Assembly: GCA_022072125.1 (NCBI GenBank)
Contig: JAJVIH010000050.1
Span: 41,464-105,463, forward strand
DNA: 64,000 bases
Direction of reading: 5' to 3'
Origin: Myxococcota bacterium
GTDB lineage: Bacteria > Myxococcota > JAJVIH01
In this document: positions 1 through 10,204 of the stretch, piece after piece
How the letters are laid out: the number at the start of each line of letters is the position of its first letter
Position numbering within the stretch: position 1 is the stretch's first letter
Translations under genes and position numbers: made by a program
Notes under the pieces: generated by a model
What the model saw: only the letters and a program-made list of their open reading frames with translations
Databases searched by the model: none
Told to the model about the DNA's origin: nothing

Positions 1-653
1 AGCACGCCATTGCGATCATATTGTCCGATGGCGCAGTGGGGCTCGATGGGCGCGTGCGTGGTGTTTTCAAAATAAAAATGATCCTCGTCCACGACATCGG
101 CCCTGGCGAAACCGCCTTCCATGTCTCCAAATTCCAGGAAGACATGCTTGGACAGGTTTCCATCCTTCGCCTTTTCGTTGACCTTGATCTCCGGATGTTC
201 GCGCGCCTGTTCCGGGCTGAGCACCGCGGGCAGGACTTCATACTCCACTTCGATCAGCTCCAGCGCGCGGTTGGCGGTGTCTTCGTCCACCGCCGCGACC
301 GCCGCCACGCCATCGCCCACAAACCGGGTTTTGTCCGTACACAGCGGGTATTCGTCTTGCGTCCACGGGATGATGCCATAGGCGATCGGCATGTCGTTTC
401 CGGTCACCACCGCATGCACGCCAGGCAGCGCCAGGGCTTTCGAGGCGTCAATCTTCCGGATGCGCGCGTGGGCGTGTATGCTGCGCAGAATTTTGGCGTG
501 CAGCATGCGCGGCAGTACGATGTCGTCCGTATACAGGGCCTCGCCGCTGACCTTTTTGAGCCCTTCGGGCTTGCGCGGCTGCCGGCCCACCACCTTGAAG
601 GTCCGTCCTTTGTTGGGATTGGAAACCGGCATTTCGTTGAGTTTTTTGCTCAT
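1..653 (-). CDS. Xanthine dehydrogenase/aldehyde oxidase-family molybdopterin-binding subunit, N-terminal part (runs off left edge)
   Basis: Minus-strand translation from ATG at 653 reads MSKKLNEMPVSNPNKGRTFKVVGRQPRKPEGLKKVSGEALYTDDIVLPRMLHAKILRSIHAHARI..., typical of the family; overlaps the adjacent 2Fe-2S subunit gene by 4 nt. Confidence 0.88.
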   Translation of the reverse strand, partial: MSKKLNEMPVSNPNKGRTFKVVGRQPRKPEGLKKVSGEALYTDDIVLPRMLHAKILRSIHAHARIRKIDASKALALPGVHAVVTGNDMPIAYGIIPWTQDEYPLCTDKTRFVGDGVAAVAAVDEDTANRALELIEVEYEVLPAVLSPEQAREHPEIKVNEKAKDGNLSKHVFLEFGDMEGGFARADVVDEDHFYFENTTHAPIEPHCAIGQYDRNGV

Positions 654-1129
654 GGCCGGGCCTCCCGCAGGCGCGCGGCGGCCTGCTCCACCGCGTCGAG
701 AATCTTGGTGTAGCCGGTGCAGCGGCACAAGTTGCCCGCGAGCGCCTGCTTGATCTCCTCGCGGGTGGGCGAGGGATTGTGTTCCAGCAGGGCGGCGGCG
801 GACATCAGGATGCCCGGGGTGCAGAAGCCGCATTGGGCGGCGCCGTTCAGATCAAAACAGTCCTGCAGCGGATGGAGGCCCTGGGGCGTGGCCAGCCCCT
901 CGACCGTGCGCACATCCCGCCCTTCCGCGCCGAGCGCCAGGGTCAGGCAGGACAGTTCCGGACGCCCATCCACGATGACGGTGCAGGCGCCGCAGTCGCC
1001 CTTGTCGCAGCCCTGCTTGGAGCCCGTCAGACCCAACTCGTAACGGAGGGCTTCCAGCAGGGTCCAGTGGGGCGGAATGGCGATTTCATGGGGTTCGCCA
1101 TTGACCCGGAGCGTGCAGACAACCTTCAT
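650..1129 (-). CDS. (2Fe-2S)-binding subunit of xanthine dehydrogenase/CO dehydrogenase family (CoxS-like)
   Basis: Motifs GCDKGDCGACTVIVDG and CGFCTPGILMS...NLCRCTGYTKI, the two 2Fe-2S motifs of the family. Confidence 0.95.
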   Translation of the reverse strand: MKVVCTLRVNGEPHEIAIPPHWTLLEALRYELGLTGSKQGCDKGDCGACTVIVDGRPELSCLTLALGAEGRDVRTVEGLATPQGLHPLQDCFDLNGAAQCGFCTPGILMSAAALLEHNPSPTREEIKQALAGNLCRCTGYTKILDAVEQAAARLREARP

Positions 1130-1465
1130 GTTCCAACCGTGAATGGGAAGAAAAACCAGGGGACAAGGTTACCGCGCGCGCGGCGCCGCCGGCAAGGTTC
1201 AAGCGCTCTGACGCAAGCGCAAGAGCGGCGGCCAAGCGGGAGGGAATCCGCCCGCCGCGCCTGGGAGCCATTTCCGGATTGCATGCGGTTTTACGGCCCC
1301 CGGCCGCCGTTGCGCCGGGCGTCTCCACCTCTTGTGGCGCGGGGATGCGCGTTGGGGGGAGGTCATCCCTTCACAGCCGCTCCTCTCCCGGTTTCGCGGG
1401 AAACTGGACGGGGAGATGGGAATATATCCGGCGAATATGGATGCGCGAAAGGCCGGGGGCAGGTT

Positions 1466-3037
1466 TTACGGACCGCAGGCCGGATCGCGGGTGATGTCCT
1501 CGGGCCGCGTGTGACACTGGCCGTTCACCACGGTCTGGGATTCCGGTTGGCCATCCTTGATCTTGAAATTGAAGAAGGGTTGCCGCGCGCCTTTTTCGGG
1601 CAGGGTGATGCAACAGGTGAATTTGGCCTGGCCGTTGAAATTCAGCACCACATTGGCGTTGGCCTTCGCCGGTTGGGTGCAGGCCCCATCGGCGAAGAAA
1701 GCGCAGTCGTTGCCATATTGGATCAGCACGTTGAAATCGCCGTTGATGGCGTTGCTGGTGAAGTAGTTGATCGCCTCCTCGTTGGATTTGGGCGCGTCGG
1801 TGCGGGAGAACACCGGCGAATTGACGCCTTCCACCTTCAGGGAGGCGCTCCAGGCGGGCGTGATTTTATCCTTCGAGCAGAGATTTTCCTCGCCATCCAG
1901 CGGATTGCCGAAGAACATGTTCACGTCGCGGGTGTCCTTGTCGGTGCCGTTGCTGGAATGGGTCAGTTTGAGTTGGACCTTGTTGTACACGGTCACGCCC
2001 ACCTGCACCGGGTCGCTGACCAGGTTGGCGGCGTCCTCGACCACCAGTTCGATGACATAGTTGCCCGGAACATCGTAGGTGATGAAGAAATTGTTGGCGG
2101 TTTTGTCGTTTGGCGCCGTGACCGTGCTGCCCTGCGGAGCGGTTTTGATCGCCCAGTTATAGCGGACGATCGGACGGCCCGAGCCGCTGGCGCTTTTGGC
2201 TCCCGAGATATTGATGTGATCACCCACGCCGCGAAAATCCTTGGCGTTGACGGGGTCTTTGTTGTCAATCTGGATCACCGCCGTGGGTTTGCCGACCACC
2301 CGTCCGGACAGCGATATCTCCAGCGGGGAATCCGGGCCCGTATGGTTCAGCCGGACGATGCAGTCCTTGAGCACGAAGGCCTGCGGCTCCACTGGCTCGA
2401 AGGTGAATTTGATTTCCTTGGTGGCGCCGGAGGGAATGGGCGCGGGCAATCCGCCCGCATCCACATTGACGCCCTTGCAGACTGGCGGCACTTCCGTGCT
2501 CTCCAGCGTCACATCCACGTTGGAGGCGTTGGTCACCACCAGCTTCTGTTCCGCCTTGCCGCCCGCCTGGATGTCGCCGAAGTTCAACTCCGCCTTGTCG
2601 GACCTCAGGGACACCTCGGAAACACACCGGCCCTGGCGGCACAGGTTTTCACCCTCGCAATTGGTTTTCACCACCCACTGGAAGCAGGTGGGGGCGTTCT
2701 GGCGGCACTCCTGCACGCTGTTGCCCTTGCAGCGGACTTCGCCCGCGCTTTCGCAATCGCTGACGCAGGGCTGCGTGTCTCCTGGATCCGTGTCGGGAAC
2801 AACAATGTCATCGGGCGCCGTATCGGGAACGCCGGCGTCCTCCACCGCGGCGCCGCCTGCGTCAGTCACCGGCGGAAGGTTGCCGGCGACGCATTGGTTC
2901 CGGGCCGGATCGCAGGTGAAGCCCTGGGGACAGGGTTGCCCACGGGAGCAATCAATCACAAAATCGGAATAATTGACCTGCAGCGAGCAACCGGCCAGAC
3001 AGGCCAGGGTGGAAATATACAGGGCCGCACGGAGCAT
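1466..3037 (-). CDS. Secreted lipoprotein with Asp/Pro-rich linker, Hydin/choice-of-anchor-like and PKD-like domains
   Basis: MLRAALYISTLACLAGCSLQV lipobox; CSRGQPCPQGFTCDPARNQC; LNFGDIQAGGKAEQKLVVTNASNVDVTL (ASH/Hydin-like) and PKD-like segment GNYVIELVVEDAANLVSDPVQVGVTV. Confidence 0.75.
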   Translation of the reverse strand: MLRAALYISTLACLAGCSLQVNYSDFVIDCSRGQPCPQGFTCDPARNQCVAGNLPPVTDAGGAAVEDAGVPDTAPDDIVVPDTDPGDTQPCVSDCESAGEVRCKGNSVQECRQNAPTCFQWVVKTNCEGENLCRQGRCVSEVSLRSDKAELNFGDIQAGGKAEQKLVVTNASNVDVTLESTEVPPVCKGVNVDAGGLPAPIPSGATKEIKFTFEPVEPQAFVLKDCIVRLNHTGPDSPLEISLSGRVVGKPTAVIQIDNKDPVNAKDFRGVGDHINISGAKSASGSGRPIVRYNWAIKTAPQGSTVTAPNDKTANNFFITYDVPGNYVIELVVEDAANLVSDPVQVGVTVYNKVQLKLTHSSNGTDKDTRDVNMFFGNPLDGEENLCSKDKITPAWSASLKVEGVNSPVFSRTDAPKSNEEAINYFTSNAINGDFNVLIQYGNDCAFFADGACTQPAKANANVVLNFNGQAKFTCCITLPEKGARQPFFNFKIKDGQPESQTVVNGQCHTRPEDITRDPACGP

Positions 3038-3039
3038 GT

Positions 3040-4233
3040 TCAGAACTCCAGTTGCAGATTCAGGCCGGCTTGCCCAGGACCCGCCACGGGAAACAGCCGC
3101 CACGAACGCGCCGGCGGCGCGCTGCTGTTGCTGTCCAGTACAAACAAGATGATGGAAGCCGCCGCCGCGGCCCCGCCCACGCCGTATCCCACGATGGACA
3201 CCATGGTGAAGGTGTTGGCCTTGGAGGCGTTGTCATCAATCGCCTGCAAGGTGATGGGCGCGCGGGTCTCCTTGGCCGTGTTCAGATCGCCGACCGCGCC
3301 ATTGCGCAGGATCATGCCGGTGACGCCGGTGGCGATCCCCGCGACCGCCAGACCCGCCATGGACCAGGCGGCGATTTTCATGCCGGAGCCGCGTGTTCCA
3401 TCGCCGATGGGGCCGTTTTTTCCGGAGTGGGTGACGCATTTGAAGTCGTTGATGATGGATTCGTCGTTGTAAAAGGCCTTGGCCACCTCGACCGCCAGTT
3501 TGGCGTAATCTTGATCGGAACCCGACTTGAGGTTGATTTCATAGCTGGATTCCGACTTGCCGCTTTTGCCGTCGTAGCGGGTGTACATGATGGTGATCTT
3601 GTTCATCTGCACGCGCACGCTGCCCGCCAGTATCGAGACAAAACCCAGCTTTGCGCCGTTTTTCTCGATGCAGGGGCCATCGGTGCAGACGGCCAGGCGC
3701 GAACCCGTGGGTCCCAGCTTCGCGATCAGGTCGCGGGAGGTGTAAACCTCGCCGGTTTTCCAGCAGGCGGCGGTGTTCTCCATGGCCTGGTTGAACGCGG
3801 TGACCACCTCGCCATGGTCATCGGGAACCGGCAAATCAATGAACGCATGGATGGTTTTTCCCCTGGGAAGCAGGGTCTGCGGCTCGGGCGCGGCCATGGA
3901 TGTGGGCGTCGCCGGGGCCCAGACCGCGTCAAACTCCTCGCGGGGAATCATCTTGAGCATGGGCAGCGGGTAATAACCGCGCTCGCCTTTCATGTTCTCG
4001 ATCAGCGCCCAGGTGGCGTCATGGCGCTGGATCAGCTTGACCGGATCATTCTTGGAGACAAAGAAGACCTTTGGCGCTTCTTTTTCCGGACCGATGCGGG
4101 CGTTATACCCCCCGGTGGCGATGGCGGGTTCAAAATCCTGCGCCCGACCCGCCGATGGAAGGATCAGCATCAGCCCAAGCAGAGCAGTTCCAGCCCAGGC
4201 TGGGATTCTCTTGACTGCCAGATCAAAGCTCAT
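3040..4233 (-). CDS. Hypothetical secreted protein with N-terminal SH3-like region and C-terminal TM helices
   Basis: Signal peptide MSFDLAVKRIPAWAGTALLGLMLILPSAGRAQ; two hydrophobic segments near the C-terminus. The longer ORF 3040..6675 is not credible upstream because it is antisense to the metalloprotease. Confidence 0.65.
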   Translation of the reverse strand: MSFDLAVKRIPAWAGTALLGLMLILPSAGRAQDFEPAIATGGYNARIGPEKEAPKVFFVSKNDPVKLIQRHDATWALIENMKGERGYYPLPMLKMIPREEFDAVWAPATPTSMAAPEPQTLLPRGKTIHAFIDLPVPDDHGEVVTAFNQAMENTAACWKTGEVYTSRDLIAKLGPTGSRLAVCTDGPCIEKNGAKLGFVSILAGSVRVQMNKITIMYTRYDGKSGKSESSYEINLKSGSDQDYAKLAVEVAKAFYNDESIINDFKCVTHSGKNGPIGDGTRGSGMKIAAWSMAGLAVAGIATGVTGMILRNGAVGDLNTAKETRAPITLQAIDDNASKANTFTMVSIVGYGVGGAAAAASIILFVLDSNSSAPPARSWRLFPVAGPGQAGLNLQLEF

Positions 4234-4512
4234 GATGGAGCCAGTATAATGCCACGCCATGGAATGTCCAACCAAAAATGGTTCCGGCGGCCTCCCGGCG
4301 TCCTGGAAAGACAGGCAGTCCGGCCTGCCCATGCCGGATGTTTCAATCTGACGCGAGACACCCGCGTTTCTTGGGGGAACCGCCGGTTTTGAAGATGGAG
4401 AGGATTTGAAAACAAAAGGGAGATTTTCTGGTTGAAGGCGGGTGACATTTCTGTTATCGTGCTGCCTTCGGGTGTTTGAAATCCCGCTTCCGGCCATAGA
4501 AGGAGAGCCCAC

Positions 4513-7500
4513 ATGTCCCAGTGGAAATTGAAGTTGGCGCGAGGCCTGCTGGCTGTCTCGGCGCTTGGCATGATGTTCGCAAGCTGCGCCGAGACCCGTC
4601 CTGACCGGGTTTACGTGCAGCCCAACTATCTCAAGAAGTCCAACTTCGATGGAACCTGGTACTACCGGGTCACCATCACCGATGTGCCTTACGCCACCGG
4701 ATTCACCTTCATCGGTTTCCAGAACCAGATGGAGAAAATCCGCTGGGAGGTGATGGAAGACCAACTTGTCGCCTACCGCACCTACGAGCATATCCAGGAC
4801 GGCGACGGGCGGGGGAACAATCCCAACTATCGCGGCGCCCCGGTGGCCTCGTACCGCATCACCAGCCATTTCGACATCCTCCGGTCGTATAACCCGACCA
4901 CCGGCGAGGAATTCAACATCTGGGAGGAAAACGCCCGTGATCGTCCCTGGTACGAGCGCGAGTACATGCGCGTGGACTGGTCCCGCAACCTGATCAGCGC
5001 CGAGTTTGACAATATGTTCGTGCTCTCCACGAACAAGACCGAACAGGTGGCTTTCTACGCCCAGCCGAACGACACCCAGAACGCCCCCGTCATCACGGAC
5101 AACTATGTGGACATCACCGGCAAGATGATGGTCACCCCGAGCACCATGGAGTTTCCGGGATACGGTTCGCTGCCCGCCTGCTACTACATTTACAGCCTGG
5201 AAGACTGCAATTCCCAGACCATCACCTACCGCGCCTCCTTCCGGAAGAAGGATGAAACCCGTCAGTACGAACCGCTGGTCTTCACCGACAAGATGATGGA
5301 GGAGTTCGGCTACTTCTCCACCGAGCGCAAGGGCTATGATCGCAGCTACGGCACGGTCGAGAGCAAGCGCATCCGTTTCATCAACCGCCACAATATCTGG
5401 TCGGAATACTACACTTCCGACGGCAAGCGCATTCCCGAGCATGAGCGCAAGGACGTGCGTCCGATTGTTTACTGGGTGAACCGGGAAATGCCCAAGGCCC
5501 TGATCCCCGAAACAATCGCGCTGGCTGAACAGTTCAACGAGGCTTTCACCACCACGGTGAACGAGGCGCGCCGCCTGTCCGCCATCCGGGCCGGCGTCCC
5601 GGTGGTTGGAGACGCCCGCAATCACAATTTCATGATCCCCAAGGATCGGAAAGTGTTCATTCTCTGCCCGAACAATCCGGTCAAGGCCGGCGACCCCAGG
5701 GAGTGCGGGGATCCGGGCTTCTCCCCCAATATCGGAGACCTGCGTTACAATCTGGTGGTGTGGGTGGATAAGCCCCACCTGGCCAGCCCCCTGGGTTACG
5801 GACCTTCCGCCGCCGATCCCGAGACCGGCGAGATCATCCAGGGCAACGCCTTCCAGTACGGCGCCGCGCTGGACACCTACTCCAGCTACGCCCGCGACCT
5901 GGTGCTGCTGATGAACGGGGAAATCTCCGAGTTCGAGGTCACCAACGGATTCAACGTGCGCCAGGCAGTCCAGCAGGCCGCCGCCAGCCAGCGGTCCCCC
6001 TATCCGGAATACTCCCAGGCCGACGTGGAGCGGATGGTCAAGAACATGGACAACCGCTGGGTGAACAATGATCAGCTTCCGCCGATCAGCTTCGACGACA
6101 CCCTGAACCTGCGCCAGCGCCTGCAGGATCGCATCAACACCTTGGCGGACCGCGGTGTTTTCAAGCGGGGCGATCCCAAATACCGCGCCCGCCTGGACTC
6201 CCTGCGCGGCACGGACATCGAGAACCGCATGATGAATGCGGAAATCCTGATGTCCGCGGGTATTGATCCGCAATCGCCGATTAGCGATCCCGCGACCCTG
6301 CGCCGCGCTTCTCCGTTCAATGTGCTGGATCCGCAGATTCACCGCGAACGGATGCGCATCAAGAACAAGCTGTACGGCATGTCCATCGAACACGCCGAAT
6401 TCATGGACGATTCCATTCTTGGCCTGGCGCTGGCCTACAAGGGCGAACTGGATCGCCAGAAGATCTGGCGCAAGCTCCGCCGCCTGATTTGGCGCGGCGT
6501 GACCGAGCACGAAATCGGCCACACCGTGGGTCTGCGCCATAACTTTGAAGGCAGCTACGACGCCCTCAATTTCCATCCGCGTTACTGGCAGCTCCGCATG
6601 AAGGACGGCAAGCCGGGCGTGCGTTATCAGGACAAGCCGACCAACGAGGAATTGACCGACGAGGGCAGCGGCCATGGCATCCGCGAGTACCAGTACTCAT
6701 CCATCATGGATTACGGCGCCAAATTCAATGGCGATTTCCATGGCCTGGGACGCTACGACCGCGCGGCCATCAAGTTTGGATACGGCGGAATGATGGAGGT
6801 CTTCAAGAACCAGACCGCCAACCAGAACGCCTCCAAGTTTGACGCCTCCCTGGTCAAATATTTCTCGTTGTTCTCCTTCCCGCTGCCCATCAAGGGCAGC
6901 ACGGAGAATCCGGATGGCATCCACTACACCGAGTTTCCGGGTATTTTCGGCGACCTGGCGGGCGGCATGATCGAGATCACCACGCCGGCGCGCGACCCCG
7001 CCGACCCCGATGTTCTCACCGACGGCGCTGCGTACAAATACATGGTGCCGGGCGAGGACTTCGATAACCGCGACAACGTCTTCTACGACGAGGTCATCAG
7101 CGCGTTCGGCTTCCCGGCCGACTCCAAGCTGCGCGACAGGCAGGATCGTCCGGTGGTGCCTTACCGCTTCTGCTCGGATGAGTTCGCGGGAGCGTCCATC
7201 ACCTGCAGCCGTTTCGATGAAGGCGCCGACCCCTACGAGGTGATGGAGAACAATCTCCGCACCTACCGGAACTACTACATCTTCAATGCGTTCAAGCGCG
7301 ACCGCGTGGGCTTCAATCCCTCCGGTTACGTGACCCGCATCATGGACCGTTACCTCGACCAGATCAAAAGCTTCATGAATTACTACGTGTTGTTCAAGGG
7401 CATCATCACCAGCGAGAAGTGGTTTTCCGCTCCCGATGGCTTTGGTCCCTTCACCGTGGCGGTGAATGACGGCTTCAACACCCTGGCGGAGACGTTGACC

Positions 7501-8406
7501 ATGCCCGAGCCTGGCCAATACCGGCAGGAAACCCGCGGCGACGGCAGCCGCTGGTGGGTCAACGATAGCACCGCTCCCTGCCGCGGCGGCAACGGCTGCG
7601 TCACCCTCACCGACGGACGTTATTTCGCCACCAACTGGGACAACGATTCGGGCTATTACTGGTTCGACAAGGTGCTGCATGTCGGGTTCTTCCTTGACAA
7701 GGCCATGGCGATCCAGCTCATGAGCGATTACCGCACCTACTTCCTCGGCCGCGATACCGCCACCGACGTGCGTGAGTACGCCATCAGCTTCTACAACCTG
7801 TATGGCCCGCAACTCGACGAACTCTTTGGCGGCATCATCACCGAGGACATGACCAAAATCGCGCCCTACTTCGACCAAGGGAAACTCGTGAAGCGCCGCT
7901 TCTCCGAGCCCAACTGGAGTCCGAAGCTGGACGCCCTGGTCAGTCCATCCACGTCCTTCACGGTGCAGTTGTACGCCACGGTTTTCGGCATGGCGCTGTT
8001 CCCCGGCAACTGGGATGCGACCTTCCAGGATCGCACCCGCATCTGGGTCAAGGGCGGCCGCGAAGGTCTTGAGCCCACCGGCGAGACGGTGACTTTCACC
8101 GATCCGAACAGCAAGCTGACCTACGTGGCCTCGTCCTACAAGGACAAGGATGGCGTGGAGCGCGGTATCGCGGCGCAGATGATCAACAAGGCCAATCTGC
8201 TCATGGCGCGCTCCAAGGGCTTTACCACCGTGGAAGCCCTGAAGGCCTCCGAGGCGCCCGGCACCGGCCAGGTCACCCCGACCCTGAACGAGGCCCAGCG
8301 CAAGGCCGCCCAGGCCATGCTGAATGACTGGATTGACAACCTGAACATGGCGCGTTCGGTTTCGCTCCGGTTCGGCTATATCCCGTTCGATTTCTTCCTC
8401 GAATAG
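4513..8406 (+). CDS. Large lipid-anchored zinc-dependent metalloprotease (metzincin-like)
   Basis: 1297 aa; lipobox-like MMFASCAETRPD; zinc motif HEIGHTVGLRHNF followed downstream by SSIMDYGAKFNGD (Met-turn-like). Confidence 0.85.
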   Translation: MSQWKLKLARGLLAVSALGMMFASCAETRPDRVYVQPNYLKKSNFDGTWYYRVTITDVPYATGFTFIGFQNQMEKIRWEVMEDQLVAYRTYEHIQDGDGRGNNPNYRGAPVASYRITSHFDILRSYNPTTGEEFNIWEENARDRPWYEREYMRVDWSRNLISAEFDNMFVLSTNKTEQVAFYAQPNDTQNAPVITDNYVDITGKMMVTPSTMEFPGYGSLPACYYIYSLEDCNSQTITYRASFRKKDETRQYEPLVFTDKMMEEFGYFSTERKGYDRSYGTVESKRIRFINRHNIWSEYYTSDGKRIPEHERKDVRPIVYWVNREMPKALIPETIALAEQFNEAFTTTVNEARRLSAIRAGVPVVGDARNHNFMIPKDRKVFILCPNNPVKAGDPRECGDPGFSPNIGDLRYNLVVWVDKPHLASPLGYGPSAADPETGEIIQGNAFQYGAALDTYSSYARDLVLLMNGEISEFEVTNGFNVRQAVQQAAASQRSPYPEYSQADVERMVKNMDNRWVNNDQLPPISFDDTLNLRQRLQDRINTLADRGVFKRGDPKYRARLDSLRGTDIENRMMNAEILMSAGIDPQSPISDPATLRRASPFNVLDPQIHRERMRIKNKLYGMSIEHAEFMDDSILGLALAYKGELDRQKIWRKLRRLIWRGVTEHEIGHTVGLRHNFEGSYDALNFHPRYWQLRMKDGKPGVRYQDKPTNEELTDEGSGHGIREYQYSSIMDYGAKFNGDFHGLGRYDRAAIKFGYGGMMEVFKNQTANQNASKFDASLVKYFSLFSFPLPIKGSTENPDGIHYTEFPGIFGDLAGGMIEITTPARDPADPDVLTDGAAYKYMVPGEDFDNRDNVFYDEVISAFGFPADSKLRDRQDRPVVPYRFCSDEFAGASITCSRFDEGADPYEVMENNLRTYRNYYIFNAFKRDRVGFNPSGYVTRIMDRYLDQIKSFMNYYVLFKGIITSEKWFSAPDGFGPFTVAVNDGFNTLAETLTMPEPGQYRQETRGDGSRWWVNDSTAPCRGGNGCVTLTDGRYFATNWDNDSGYYWFDKVLHVGFFLDKAMAIQLMSDYRTYFLGRDTATDVREYAISFYNLYGPQLDELFGGIITEDMTKIAPYFDQGKLVKRRFSEPNWSPKLDALVSPSTSFTVQLYATVFGMALFPGNWDATFQDRTRIWVKGGREGLEPTGETVTFTDPNSKLTYVASSYKDKDGVERGIAAQMINKANLLMARSKGFTTVEALKASEAPGTGQVTPTLNEAQRKAAQAMLNDWIDNLNMARSVSLRFGYIPFDFFLE

Positions 8407-8424
8407 CGGAAGATTGTTCTCCCC

Positions 8425-8465
8425 GCATCAGGCCGTTGGGAAATCCAGCGGCCTGATGCGTTTTT
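8425..8465 (+). terminator. Rho-independent terminator downstream of the metalloprotease gene
   Basis: Perfect 11-bp stem GCATCAGGCCG / CGGCCTGATGC followed by GTTTTT. Confidence 0.85.
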
Positions 8466-8531
8466 CAGGGGTCGCCCCCCGTGACCGCCGTGGCTGCATG
8501 GGGTGAAAACTTCGCGGGTCATGACCCCATT

Positions 8532-8580
8532 CCCGAAATGAAAAAAGCCAGGAATTTCAGTTCTGAAATCCCATTTCGGG
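8532..8580. repeat. Nested inverted repeats in intergenic DNA
   Basis: Outer arms CCCGAAATG / CATTTCGGG (9 bp) enclose inner arms ATTTCAG-TT-CTGAAAT (7 bp). Confidence 0.7.
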
Positions 8581-8872
8581 AGTGAAACCATCAAGCGGCG
8601 TCTTTTTCAGGAAGTCCGGCCATTTCTCATGCAGTTGTGTGGTGAAATCTGATTCGGATTGACACATGGCGTTAAAACCAATGGTGGCATGTTTTTTGCT
8701 TGCATATACGGCGAAGTGCCAATCCCACCCCTCCACTCTACGGAGTGGAGCAGAAAACCACCTCCTTTTTTATCCGCCACTGTGTCCTATCCACGTGTTC
8801 CCGCGAGACGAACGGATGTTCGTCTCCCCCCCTCCCCCCTTTCAACGGCGCTTCCTTTCCAGCAGGTGAAAA

Positions 8873-9784
8873 TTGAAACCGGGGCTTCTTCATTACCTGA
8901 TTGAAGCCGGGGAACCTGAAGGCGAGCGCATGGACAAGGCGCTTTCCAGCCTGACAGGCTATTCCCGGATTCAGGTGAGAAAATTTCTGTCGGAAGGCAA
9001 GGTGCGGGTGGATGGCAAGGTGATGCGGATCGCGTCCCGGCTGGCCCGCCCGGGCATGCGCATTGAATTGTTTCTGGACCCCTCGGAGAAGGATCGGCTG
9101 GTTCAGCACAAAATCCCCATCATTTTCCAGAGCCGGGAATTGCTCGTGGTCAATAAACCGGCCGGGTTGCCGGTATCGCCCACCCGGTCGCAAACCAGCG
9201 AAAGCGTGGAGCGCCTGATGCACGGCCAGACCGGAAAAAACTGGCGCGCCGTCCACCGTCTCGATCAGCCGGTCAGCGGGGTCTTGATGCTGGCCCATTC
9301 GGACAAGGCCATCGCTCAGCTTTCCGCCTGGTTCAAGGCGCGGCAGGTCGCCAAAACCTACCACGCCCTGCTTCACCACCCGGAACGTTTGCATGACGGC
9401 GAGTGGCGCGATCTGGTGAGCCGCAAGGGAGCGGCCAAAATGGGCGACGAAGGCGCCCGCGAGGCCGTCACCCGGGTGTATGTGCTCGGGAACCGGGGCG
9501 CCTGCGCACTCGCCCAGCTTGAGCCCGTGACCGGGCGTTACCATCAATTGCGCATTCAGGCCGCCCTGCACGATGTTCCGGTGGTGGGCGACAAACGCTA
9601 TGGGGCGGTGGACGGGGCGCCCAGGCTGTTCTTGCATGCGGCGGGGGTGCGCCTGACGGCGGGCCAGCTTCCTGACTGGTGCGGTCCCGGATATTTCAGC
9701 GCCGATCCGCCAGAGGATTTTTTCCTTTACCACGGCGGCATCCGGCGTCCCACCCTGCCCATGGTGCATCGCCGGGGGGTATGA
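8873..9784 (+). CDS. RluA-family pseudouridine synthase with N-terminal S4-like domain
   Basis: S4-like GYSRIQVRKFLSEGKVRVDG; LLVVNKPAGLPVSPT; catalytic motif AVHRLDQPVSGVLMLA; TGRYHQLRIQ. Start codon uncertain (TTG at 8873). Confidence 0.9.
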   Translation: MKPGLLHYLIEAGEPEGERMDKALSSLTGYSRIQVRKFLSEGKVRVDGKVMRIASRLARPGMRIELFLDPSEKDRLVQHKIPIIFQSRELLVVNKPAGLPVSPTRSQTSESVERLMHGQTGKNWRAVHRLDQPVSGVLMLAHSDKAIAQLSAWFKARQVAKTYHALLHHPERLHDGEWRDLVSRKGAAKMGDEGAREAVTRVYVLGNRGACALAQLEPVTGRYHQLRIQAALHDVPVVGDKRYGAVDGAPRLFLHAAGVRLTAGQLPDWCGPGYFSADPPEDFFLYHGGIRRPTLPMVHRRGV

Positions 9785-9845
9785 GTTCCGGAACGGAATC
9801 CGTCTTCCGGATGTCCGCGGTGGAACCGTGATCCGCGCCGGGGAA

Positions 9846-10109
9846 TCAGTACAATCCGTTTTTCGGCTGGTGTTCGCGCGGCCCGGTGCGTTGCTCCAGT
9901 TCCGCCGCCGCCCTGGAGAGCATTGCCCCCGCCGAATCCAGACGCTGGCGCAGCACGCCGATGCGCGCTTCCATCTCCCGCAGTTCATCCGGGTCGGGCA
10001 GGTGGAGCGCCCGTTGCAGGGATTGGGTTCCCGCCCGGACAACGGCGATCGCCTCGCGCCCCCGCGCGAACAACCGCCCCCACTGGATGGAAGAATTGGT
10101 CTTTTCCAT
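9846..10109 (-). CDS. Small hypothetical coiled-coil protein
   Basis: From internal ATG: MEKTNSSIQWGRLFARGREAIAVVRAGTQSLQRALHLPDPDELREMEARIGVLRQRLDSAGAML...; heptad-like, no competing better ORF. Confidence 0.5.
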   Translation of the reverse strand: MEKTNSSIQWGRLFARGREAIAVVRAGTQSLQRALHLPDPDELREMEARIGVLRQRLDSAGAMLSRAAAELEQRTGPREHQPKNGLY

Positions 10110-10204
10110 GCCGCCTGATCTCCAGATGCCGGATCCGCGGAGGGCGGTATGTTGAGCCGCGCCCGCGAACAGGGTAGGTATGGGGACTGCCGGACTTTCT
10201 GTCA

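Noticed and set aside
779-3472. 897-aa + strand ORF
   Set aside because: Antisense to the 2Fe-2S subunit and the lipoprotein/secreted genes with clear signal peptides; no domain recognised.
4234-6675. Upstream part of the 1211-aa minus ORF 3040..6675
   Set aside because: Antisense to the metalloprotease gene; only the segment from ATG 4233 has a signal peptide and protein-like composition.
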